Below, in pieces: positions 28,272 to 35,380 of a stretch of DNA of 64,000 nt (position 1 is the first letter of the stretch; every line of letters starts with the position of its first letter). Made by a program: the position numbers and the translations under genes. This DNA is from Gammaproteobacteria bacterium (GTDB lineage Bacteria; Pseudomonadota; Gammaproteobacteria; Burkholderiales; Gallionellaceae). The notes beneath the pieces were generated by a model. The model saw only the letters and a list, made by a program, of their open reading frames with translations. It had not been told where the DNA came from and ran no database searches. The stretch lies in contig JAHJNJ010000036.1 in the NCBI GenBank assembly GCA_018820925.1, forward strand, positions 62,001-126,000, read 5' to 3'.

Positions 28272-29305
28272 TCAAGATCACCCGCATCATATTGCCGGCG
28301 CTCGCGTTATTGCTTGCCTCCTGCGGTGGCAAGGAGCCGCTCTACCAGGAACAGGCCTATGTGTTCGGCACGCAGGTCGACGTGAGCATCTATGGCGAAG
28401 ACGAGGCCAAGGCGCGGCAGGCTGTCGTTCTGGTGATGCGCGAGTTTCAGCGTCTGCACGATAAGCTGCATGCCTGGAAACCATCCGAGTTGAGCAACCT
28501 GAACACGGCCATCGCGCAAGGCAAAAGCATGCGCATTTCTCCCGAACTGGCATGGATGCTGAAGGATGCCGCGCGTGTTTCGGCGCAATCCGACGGATTG
28601 TTCAACCCGGCCATCGGCAGCCTGGTCAAGGCATGGGGATTTCAGGCGGAAGATTTCAAGGCGGTGTTGCCGGTAAAGAAGAAAATTGCGGCGCTGGTGA
28701 AGGCGAATCCAAAGATGAGCGACTTGGTGATCGGTACCCCGGAAGTGAAAAGCCGAAACAGGGCGGTTAAGCTCGATCTCGGCGGTTACGCCAAAGGCTA
28801 TGCGCTGGACAGGGCGGCAGAGATTCTGAAGAAGCAGGGCATTCGCAATGCGCTGATCAACATCGGCGGCAATGTGCTGGCGCTGGGGATGCATGGTTCG
28901 CGCAACTGGCGTATCGGCATCCAGCATCCGCGCCGACCCGGCCCCATCGCCATCCTGGAACTGCATGACGGTGAAGCCATCGGCACGTCGGGCGACTATC
29001 AGCGTTATTTCGAACTGGACGGCAAACGCTATTGCCACCTGATCGACCCGCGCACCGGCTACCCGGTGCAGGGCGTCGAGGCCGTCACCATTCTCACGCA
29101 TGGCGAACATGCCGGGCTGCTGTCCGATGCGGCTTCCAAACCGTTGTTCATTTCCGGTGCCGCCGGTTGGATGGCTGCGGCGAGGAAGATGCATCTCGAC
29201 GAAGCCTTGCTGATCGATGCGCAAGGCGTGGTGCATCTCACCGCTGCGATGCAGAAACGGCTAAAATTCATCGATGAATCCACGCCGCGCGAGGTAATGC
29301 CATGA
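28268..29305 (+). CDS. apbE: ApbE-family FAD:protein FMN transferase, lipoprotein
   Basis: This 345-residue ApbE protein attaches FMN through a phosphodiester bond to Thr or Ser residues of periplasmic electron-transfer proteins such as NqrC or RnfG. It has a lipoprotein signal (ILPALALLLASC, Cys19), GTQVDVSIYG, LKLDLGGYAKGYALDRA-type sequence (KLDLGGYAKGYALDRA) and the C-terminal GTSGDYQRYFE and HLIDPRTGYPV motifs for FAD and Mg binding. It overlaps gshA upstream and the 66-residue protein gene downstream by 4 bp each. No rnf, nqr or other obvious flavinylation target is in the window. Confidence 0.94.
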   Translation: MIKITRIILPALALLLASCGGKEPLYQEQAYVFGTQVDVSIYGEDEAKARQAVVLVMREFQRLHDKLHAWKPSELSNLNTAIAQGKSMRISPELAWMLKDAARVSAQSDGLFNPAIGSLVKAWGFQAEDFKAVLPVKKKIAALVKANPKMSDLVIGTPEVKSRNRAVKLDLGGYAKGYALDRAAEILKKQGIRNALINIGGNVLALGMHGSRNWRIGIQHPRRPGPIAILELHDGEAIGTSGDYQRYFELDGKRYCHLIDPRTGYPVQGVEAVTILTHGEHAGLLSDAASKPLFISGAAGWMAAARKMHLDEALLIDAQGVVHLTAAMQKRLKFIDESTPREVMP

Positions 29306-29502
29306 CGGACAATGACCTGCTGCAACAGAATATTCGCCGCACTGCCGGTGTGCATGCGCTCAGAAAAATTCGCGCCATCGTGGATGAAGAGAAGCGCAAC
29401 GATGCGGCGGCTGCACAAACTCTGCGCTGGCTGCTGCGCTACGGCTGGATATTGTTGCTGATTATTGCCGCGTTTCTGGCGCGTTTAATAGGAGTGTATT
29501 GA
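29302..29502 (+). CDS. 66-residue single-pass membrane protein, unknown
   Basis: A short protein with a charged N-terminal half (RKIRAIVDEEKRNDAAAA) and one membrane helix near the C-terminus (about 45-63, YGWILLLIIAAFLARLIG). It overlaps apbE by ATGA and its TGA abuts the TTG start of the EIIA gene. Its position, locked by overlaps within the gshA-to-ptsI run, supports it as a real gene. It may be an accessory of ApbE or of the PTS proteins. No family is recognised. Confidence 0.65.
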   Translation: MTDNDLLQQNIRRTAGVHALRKIRAIVDEEKRNDAAAAQTLRWLLRYGWILLLIIAAFLARLIGVY

Positions 29503-29925
29503 TTGGTTGGTATCCTGCTCATCACGCACAACGGTCTGGGCGATAGCCTGATCGATTGCGTCAGGCACGTACTGGGTGTCGCCCCCGCGCATGTGCGGGC
29601 GCTTTCGGTGCTGGCGAAAGATGACCCGGTGCTCAAGGAAGAAGAGGCCCGTACGCTGATTGCGCAACTGGATAAAGGACGTGGCGTGTTGCTGTTGTCC
29701 GATGTGTTTGGCGCCACGCCCTGCAACATCGCGCGCCGGCTGTGCGAGCCGGGCCGCATCGAAGGCGTGGCCGGGGTCAATTTGCCGATGTTGCTGCGCG
29801 TGGCCTGCTATTCAAACAAACCGCTGGACGAACTGGTGCAACGCGCACTGGACGGCGGCAGGGAATGTATCGTTACGATTGACTCGGAAGGCACTGATGC
29901 AACAACAGGATGCACTGATAATTAA
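29503..29925 (+). CDS. PTS EIIA component, mannose/fructose type
   Basis: This 140-residue EIIA domain of the mannose superfamily has the phosphorylated His9 in VGILLITHNGLGDSL and the LLLSDVFGATPCNIA segment. The start is TTG at 29503, directly after the preceding stop and 6 bases past AGGAGTG. No ATG lies in a suitable place. There is no EIIB, EIIC or EIID nearby, so the protein probably has a regulatory role in a phosphorelay and not sugar uptake, as in other betaproteobacteria. The gene overlaps the HPr gene by 29 bp. Confidence 0.9.
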   Translation: MVGILLITHNGLGDSLIDCVRHVLGVAPAHVRALSVLAKDDPVLKEEEARTLIAQLDKGRGVLLLSDVFGATPCNIARRLCEPGRIEGVAGVNLPMLLRVACYSNKPLDELVQRALDGGRECIVTIDSEGTDATTGCTDN

Positions 29926-30166
29926 CAAGCTCGGGCTGCATGCCCGCGCCTCGGCTAAATTTACCCAGCTTGCCTCGCAATATCCCTGCGAAGTGTGGCT
30001 GTCGCGCAACGGCCGGCGCGTGAATGCAAAAAGCATCATGGGAGTGATGATGCTGGCAGCCGCCAAGGGTACCAGCATCAATATCGAAACCGACGGTGAA
30101 AAGGAACAGGAAGCGATGACCGCATTGCTGGAACTCATCAACAATTATTTTGGAGAAGGCGAGTGA
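29897..30166 (+). CDS. ptsH: phosphocarrier protein HPr
   Basis: This 89-residue HPr has the EI-phosphorylated His15 in NKLGLHARASAKF and the regulatory Ser46 in NAKSIMGVMML, both at the canonical positions. It passes phosphate from EI to the EIIA encoded just upstream. The ATG at 29897 lies within the EIIA gene, and the stop overlaps the GTG start of ptsI (GTGA). A longer frame is open upstream inside the EIIA gene, but the product from 29897 has the exact HPr length. HPr-kinase is not in the window. Confidence 0.95.
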   Translation: MQQQDALIINKLGLHARASAKFTQLASQYPCEVWLSRNGRRVNAKSIMGVMMLAAAKGTSINIETDGEKEQEAMTALLELINNYFGEGE

Positions 30167-31890
30167 GCTTTACCTTGCACGGTCTTCCGGTATCCAGCGG
30201 CATCGCCATCGGGCATGCCCACCTGGTTTCAAACACCTCGCTGGAGGTGGCGCACTACGTGCTGCCCAAACCGCTGGTGAATGAGGAAGTGTCGCGCCTG
30301 GACGACGCGCTGGAAACCACACGCAAGGAATTGACCGCGCTGCGCCAGCAACGTCCGCAACAGGCGGCAGCGGAGTTTGATGCTTTCCTGGATTTGCACC
30401 TGATGATCCTGGGCGACGAACACCTCAGCCGTGCCGCACGTGAAATGGTATTGCGCGAGCACTGCAACGCGGAGTGGGCGCTCAAGACGCAGATGGACGA
30501 GCTGGTTACGCAATTCGAAGCGTTTGACGATGCCTATTTGCGCGAGCGCAAGACCGACGTGATGCAAGTCGTGGAGCGCGTGCTCAAGGCGCTGAACGGG
30601 CAAACAGGCCATGTGCCGCCCAGCGGCAAACACGACGTGGAAATGATTCTGGTCGCGCACGATGTCAGCCCCGCCGACCTGATCCAGCTCAAGCCGCACC
30701 AGTTCACCGGCATCCTGACCGATCTGGGCGGCGCGACCTCGCATACTTCCATTGTCGCGCGCAGCCTGAATACGCCGTGCGTGGTCGGTCTGCATCATGC
30801 CCGCGAACTGATCAAGGATCGCGACATGCTCATCGTCGATGGCGAGCAGGGCGTGGTCATCGTCGGTCCCGACAAACATCTGCTGGACGAGTACAAACTG
30901 CGCAAGAGCCAGTGGGAACTGGAGCGGCAGAAACTCAAGCGCTTGAAGACCGCGCATGCCGACACGCTGGACGGCACGCACATCGAGCTGCACGCCAACA
31001 TCGAAATGCCGAACGACCTGGCGGATGTCAAAGAGAACGGCGCCACCGGCATCGGCCTGTTCCGCAGCGAGTTCCTGTTCCTCAACCGCGATAACCTGCC
31101 GGACGAAGAGGAACAATTCAAGGCCTACCGCGAAGTGATCGAAGGCATGGACGGCCTGCCCGTTACCATTCGCACCTTCGACCTTGGGGCGGACAAACAA
31201 CTGAAGGGCGCGGTGCGCGTTGCCAGCAATCCGGCGCTCGGCTTGCGCGCGATCAGATTATGTCTTACCGAGCCGCAGCTTTTCCGCACGCAGTTGCGCG
31301 CCCTGCTGCGCGCTTCGGCTTACGGCAATTTGAAGATACTCGTGCCGATGCTGTCCGGCGTCTCCGAAATCAACCAGACGCTACATTTCATTGACGGCGT
31401 TAAAATGGGTCTCGCCAATGAAGGCATCGCCTACGACCCCAACGTGAAGATCGGCGGCATGATCGAGATCCCCGCCGCCGCGCTGGCGCTTAATGTTTTC
31501 ATCAAGAAACTGGATTTTCTTTCCATCGGTACCAACGACTTGATCCAGTACACGCTGGCAATCGACCGTACCGATGAAGAAGTCGCCCACCTCTACGACC
31601 CCCTGCACCCGGCCATTCTCCAGCTATTGTCGCAAGTGATCGGCAGCGCCAACAAAGCCGGCGTCCCCGTCTCGGTGTGCGGCGAAATGGCGGGCGAACT
31701 TGCCTACACCCGCCTGCTGCTAGGCCTGGGCCTGCGCCAATTCTCCATGCACCCCGCCCAACTGCTCAGCACCAAGCAACGCGTGCTCACCACCAGCCTG
31801 CCGGAGATTGCTCCGCTCGTGCAGAAGATCATGCGCGCCGATGATCCGATGAAGATTCGGGATTTGCTGGATCGGTTGAATACGGCATAA
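30163..31890 (+). CDS. ptsI: PTS enzyme I
   Basis: This 575-residue enzyme I transfers phosphate from phosphoenolpyruvate to HPr. The phosphorylated His is in LGGATSHTSIVARSL (about residue 191), the PEP-binding domain has GIGLFRSEFLFLNR and FLSIGTNDLIQYTLAIDR, and the active Cys is in VPVSVCGEMAGE. The start codon is GTG at 30163 in a GTGA overlap with ptsH, with TGGAGAAGG upstream. It is the last gene of the run from gshA. Confidence 0.96.
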   Translation: MSFTLHGLPVSSGIAIGHAHLVSNTSLEVAHYVLPKPLVNEEVSRLDDALETTRKELTALRQQRPQQAAAEFDAFLDLHLMILGDEHLSRAAREMVLREHCNAEWALKTQMDELVTQFEAFDDAYLRERKTDVMQVVERVLKALNGQTGHVPPSGKHDVEMILVAHDVSPADLIQLKPHQFTGILTDLGGATSHTSIVARSLNTPCVVGLHHARELIKDRDMLIVDGEQGVVIVGPDKHLLDEYKLRKSQWELERQKLKRLKTAHADTLDGTHIELHANIEMPNDLADVKENGATGIGLFRSEFLFLNRDNLPDEEEQFKAYREVIEGMDGLPVTIRTFDLGADKQLKGAVRVASNPALGLRAIRLCLTEPQLFRTQLRALLRASAYGNLKILVPMLSGVSEINQTLHFIDGVKMGLANEGIAYDPNVKIGGMIEIPAAALALNVFIKKLDFLSIGTNDLIQYTLAIDRTDEEVAHLYDPLHPAILQLLSQVIGSANKAGVPVSVCGEMAGELAYTRLLLGLGLRQFSMHPAQLLSTKQRVLTTSLPEIAPLVQKIMRADDPMKIRDLLDRLNTA

Positions 31891-31960
31891 CCATGTTTGC
31901 CGTTCGCCCTGAGTGCCGCGCTTTGCGCGGTGTATCGACGGGTTGGTCAAGCTTGTTTGC

Positions 31961-33076
31961 TTACCGCTCTTTCTTTCGATCACCCTCATCATGATCGTGC
32001 TCATGCTTATTCTCTTTCTCCATCTGCTTGAGCACATATCTCAGATCGAAATCCAGCACCCGCGCCGCAAGGCGGTCGATGGTTAAGCGCGTTGCGACTT
32101 TGTGTTCGGGCGTGTCATCGTTATCCTCGTCGTCGTGATCCAGGAACCTGTGTTCCTTCCCCAGCATTTTGCGCAAAGACTCGATGTGTTCTCTGCCTGC
32201 TTTGGGTTGGTTGTTGCGAAAGGCATTAGCGGCAGCACCTAAATACCCGTCTAGTTGAGATGCAAATACCGAATCAACCAACTGTTTGCTTGTCCATGTC
32301 GCAACGTGGGTGCGGATGCGATCAAGAACGATGGCAGCATCAAAGGGATTGGGGACGATGATAAGTGGAGCAGCGATGTTGCGGGAGACAAAATCATTTT
32401 GCTCGATCACCTGCATTTGCCTTGCAATATCAGTTTTACTGGGATCAGGTCCCTCACCGGAAAAATCAAATTGATGAAATTTTGTATTTCCAATCAGATG
32501 AGCCCCCAGAATGCCCGGCAGGTCCGTGCTTATAGTGCCAAAACCTGAAAGTGTCTCTCCGGGCTGAATTCCTAAGGAAGTGCTGAAAGTTTCATTGTTG
32601 TAATGCCAGCCAATATTGAGTTCTTGAGAAAGTCGCGCCCCCGATCCGTACCAGTTTTTATTCGGCACAGAAAGTGCTGTTTCAAAGAACTCGATTCGAT
32701 CATCATTACCATTGCTGGAAGCGACGATGCTATTTGAAATGGCGACATTGGCGGGCAAACCGAAGACGCTTATGTCCGAAATCGGTTGCTTGGCTGCATA
32801 ACCATTGGAAATGTTATAAACATAACGAACATTCAAATTTTGAATCAGCATGAATGCTGAACGCACTCTCGGATCGATTTTCGTGGCAGTTATAAAGGGC
32901 GATTCGATCATTTCAACGCCGTCTGCTTCGTCATCCAAATAGTATGCTGTGTAGTCTCCTGTTTGCGGGTCGCGAACGATACGTTCACCTTCCCTAACAG
33001 GTGCAGCAATTGCTATGGACGATAGCAACACATATGTGGCGATCAGCGTACCCAAATACACGTTTCTGGTATTCAT
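31961..33076 (-). CDS. secreted protein of unknown function with His/Asp-rich tail
   Basis: This 371-residue protein has a signal peptide (NVYLGTLIATYVLLSSIAIAA). The middle is beta-rich without known motif. Residues about 255-305 (KQLVDSVFASQLDGYLGAAANAF) look like a FIMAH-type helical module. The C-terminal third is rich in acidic residues and His (LDHDDEDNDD, KHEHDHDEGD) and could bind metal. It overlaps the upstream 512-residue gene by ATGA, so the two form an operon and may act together outside the cytoplasm. No function is assigned. Confidence 0.7.
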   Translation of the reverse strand: MNTRNVYLGTLIATYVLLSSIAIAAPVREGERIVRDPQTGDYTAYYLDDEADGVEMIESPFITATKIDPRVRSAFMLIQNLNVRYVYNISNGYAAKQPISDISVFGLPANVAISNSIVASSNGNDDRIEFFETALSVPNKNWYGSGARLSQELNIGWHYNNETFSTSLGIQPGETLSGFGTISTDLPGILGAHLIGNTKFHQFDFSGEGPDPSKTDIARQMQVIEQNDFVSRNIAAPLIIVPNPFDAAIVLDRIRTHVATWTSKQLVDSVFASQLDGYLGAAANAFRNNQPKAGREHIESLRKMLGKEHRFLDHDDEDNDDTPEHKVATRLTIDRLAARVLDFDLRYVLKQMEKENKHEHDHDEGDRKKER

Positions 33077-34611
33077 TCTCTGACTCCCATTAAGCGAATA
33101 TGGTAGTGACGGTTGGTATCTTGCGATCCATCCAGTTGACTGACACAGAGATTGCTGCGCAATCGCTTATGCTGCGGCGGGCTCGGGTCTGTCTGGGAAG
33201 GCTTCTTGTCCCTGGTACATTCAAGGAAATAGTTCGTATTTTGATCTGAAAATAACATCTCAGCTTTTCTGAAATTGCCAGGAGAAATCGCTCCTGTTTC
33301 CCCATTGGCTCGCAAATCAACCACCGTACCACGCATATGTTCAGCATGAGGCGCTTTCCAATTTCCATAAACATCAAACCTGCCACCCCACTTCAGGCTT
33401 GCATCGTTGACATGCAATACAAGGGGCGTTTTCGTGCGTTTCTTGGTCACGGGGTCAGCCAATTTGAATCTTTGCTCCATTTGGTACGACACGGCTATGC
33501 GCCACAGTATAGCCGCCGCCTCCGGTGTAAGGTAATGGTTGTCTGAGTGCTTGTCGGTATCCCCGATAAAAGTATAGAACGATGAGCTTGGGATTGTCTC
33601 CAACCCCTCCACCATCACCTTGACCTCCGCCTTGTCCTGATTCCCGGCACACAGGTCGCACGTCGCCGTCAGGGTGTGTTCGCCGGACACCTGAGACGAG
33701 GTGAATGTGAAAATGAATTGTCCGCTGCCATTCGTCGTGCCGGTGATGCAGGCTTGCTTTTCATTGGCGGCGCCGCAGGGTGAGGCCGCATTTTTCTCGC
33801 TGTCCAGCGATCCCTTGGGGCGGTTGTCGTCGTCGTGGTCGTGGCCTCCGGTATTCGCCTTGACGTCGGCCCGGATGGTGACCGTCGCACCGGACTTGAC
33901 GCCGTTCCTGCTGCCCGTGACGGTAGCAGTAAATTCCTGCGCGGTTTTGACGTCACGTGCGGTGGTGCCGGTGGGTTCGATTGTGGCATCGTGCCGGTCG
34001 AGTTTGATGGAATAGGTTTCCTTATCCGGCCTCGAACAAGTCAACCCACCCGGATCAAGCGTAAAAGGCGTTTCCCCCTCCGCCACCTCAGGACATTGTT
34101 TGGCGGTGCCATTATTGGTACACGTAAACGTAGCGGAAGAAACGCCGCGAATACGCGGATCATTCGTAGAATAGCCCGTCGGGCAATGCTGGTAATAATA
34201 CATGCCGAACGTGGCATTGTTAGTGGCAAGCCATTCGCTGTATGAATTGTAGGGTACGCAGATCCCTGATGCGGTGTAGCCTGGCGTAAGGAAAAAAGTA
34301 TAGGGAGCATGAGCTAAGGGCCCGCTCGGAACATTCCGGCTTTTTATCCAGGCATCATAAACATCGCAGGCAGCCTGCCCGGTGGGATAGCCGTTGAAGA
34401 GCGAAGCAATGCCGGAAGGGAAATGAATACTAAGATAGTCCTGGAAAAACCATGCACCGCTGCTTTGCACGGTGGCTGTGGCAGGTGCCGGTTCTACCGG
34501 GACGGTTTCAGATCGAGCCGGAGTCGCCATGGTCGACAAAATAAAGGTCAGAGCGATGCAACGTAGCGCAACTCCGCAGTAGACCGGAAGACTCTTTCTC
34601 ATCGCCCCCAT
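33073..34611 (-). CDS. secreted Ig-like protein with LAS-type metallopeptidase signature
   Basis: This 512-residue protein has a signal peptide (about 1-34, ending ATPARSE) and a Cys-rich N-terminal region (about 80-195). An Ig-like beta domain follows (about 200-335, with KSGATVTIRADV and GSGQFIFTF), containing a HDHDDDNRPKG loop. The C-terminal domain (about 345-512) carries H425-M-R-G-T-V-V-D432 and H502-Y-H504, the HxxxxxxD and HxH pattern of LAS peptidases that cut peptidoglycan cross-links. This reading is from motifs only. M4 is an alternative start (34602). The gene is first in an operon with the 371-residue secreted protein. Confidence 0.7.
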   Translation of the reverse strand: MGAMRKSLPVYCGVALRCIALTFILSTMATPARSETVPVEPAPATATVQSSGAWFFQDYLSIHFPSGIASLFNGYPTGQAACDVYDAWIKSRNVPSGPLAHAPYTFFLTPGYTASGICVPYNSYSEWLATNNATFGMYYYQHCPTGYSTNDPRIRGVSSATFTCTNNGTAKQCPEVAEGETPFTLDPGGLTCSRPDKETYSIKLDRHDATIEPTGTTARDVKTAQEFTATVTGSRNGVKSGATVTIRADVKANTGGHDHDDDNRPKGSLDSEKNAASPCGAANEKQACITGTTNGSGQFIFTFTSSQVSGEHTLTATCDLCAGNQDKAEVKVMVEGLETIPSSSFYTFIGDTDKHSDNHYLTPEAAAILWRIAVSYQMEQRFKLADPVTKKRTKTPLVLHVNDASLKWGGRFDVYGNWKAPHAEHMRGTVVDLRANGETGAISPGNFRKAEMLFSDQNTNYFLECTRDKKPSQTDPSPPQHKRLRSNLCVSQLDGSQDTNRHYHIRLMGVRE

Positions 34612-34644
34612 TTCGCACCCCCTGTGCCGTGAACAATGCGCGCG

Positions 34645-34675
34645 ACAATAACCTTACAGCCGGGGTGGGTGTCAA
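34645..34675 (-). promoter_or_regulatory. predicted promoter of the secreted-protein operon
   Basis: On the minus strand a perfect TTGACA (34670-34675) is followed 19 bases later by TATTGT (34645-34650). The predicted transcript would start near 34638, about 30 bases before the first ATG. The spacer is a little long, so the call is tentative. Confidence 0.35.
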
Positions 34676-34689
34676 TAGACCATTCGGCC

Positions 34690-34703
34690 TAGATAGCTAT
34701 CTA
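34690..34703. promoter_or_regulatory. 14-bp perfect palindrome, possible operator
   Basis: TAGATAGCTATCTA is perfectly self-complementary. It lies just upstream of the -35 box predicted for the secreted-protein operon and 76 bp after the end of the nucleotidyltransferase-like gene. It could bind a dimeric regulator. A chance origin is not excluded. Confidence 0.35.
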
Positions 34704-34778
34704 TATCTTTTGAGGGGAGCCTTTGCGCTGCGGCTACGCGCGGCAATATAAGCCGGGAGTTTCATTCAACTTGGCTAA

Positions 34779-35372
34779 TCAATCACCCAGCAACGCTTCC
34801 ACCGCTGCAATATCCGCATGCGTCTCCGGATGGCGGCTGCCGCTGTGCAGCGCGTTCTCGGGCAGGACGATGATGTGTATCTGGGTGCCGGATTCGCTGG
34901 TCATGGTGTAGCTGGGCACAGTTTCTTCATGCCCGCCTATGCGGGTAATCCATTCGTTGTCTTCGAATTCGATGTTGTGTTTGAGCAGGAACAGCAGCAC
35001 GGCTTTTTCGTCGTCGCTGAACAGCATGAGGTTGATGTCGGATTGTTCGCCTGCCGTGCCGCTTAGCACCGAGCCGGTGAGGTAGGGATGGAACGTTGCG
35101 AACAGGCGCATGGCATCAAGCGCTTCTTCGCGCAGTTGATACAGGATGCCGGGATGGCTGTCCTGCTGATACAGGAGTCGATAGCTGTGCAGCGCTTCAT
35201 CCACTTCCTGGTTGCTGGGAAGGTGCTGGGTATCTGCTGCGCCGAGTTGGCGCGCGGCTTTGCGCTTGGCAAAGGCGTGGTCGACGATGCCGTCTTCGGC
35301 CATCAGTTTGGCGGCCAGGTGGGCGAGTTGTTCGCGCATCAGGTCGCGGCGTTGCGTGTTCGGCTTGCCCAT
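34779..35372 (-). CDS. putative nucleotidyltransferase-fold protein
   Basis: This 197-residue soluble protein has a helical N-terminal half and a segment LTGSVLSGTAGEQSDINLML. This resembles the GSxxxGTA...SDINL nucleotide-binding loop of MNT/pol-beta nucleotidyltransferases, with one metal-ligand position as Asn. No HEPN partner is adjacent. It follows the convergent-free spacer after PBP1A by only 8 bp on the same strand, so the two are probably co-transcribed. Substrate unknown. Confidence 0.6.
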   Translation of the reverse strand: MGKPNTQRRDLMREQLAHLAAKLMAEDGIVDHAFAKRKAARQLGAADTQHLPSNQEVDEALHSYRLLYQQDSHPGILYQLREEALDAMRLFATFHPYLTGSVLSGTAGEQSDINLMLFSDDEKAVLLFLLKHNIEFEDNEWITRIGGHEETVPSYTMTSESGTQIHIIVLPENALHSGSRHPETHADIAAVEALLGD

Positions 35373-35380
35373 TTGCTTGC

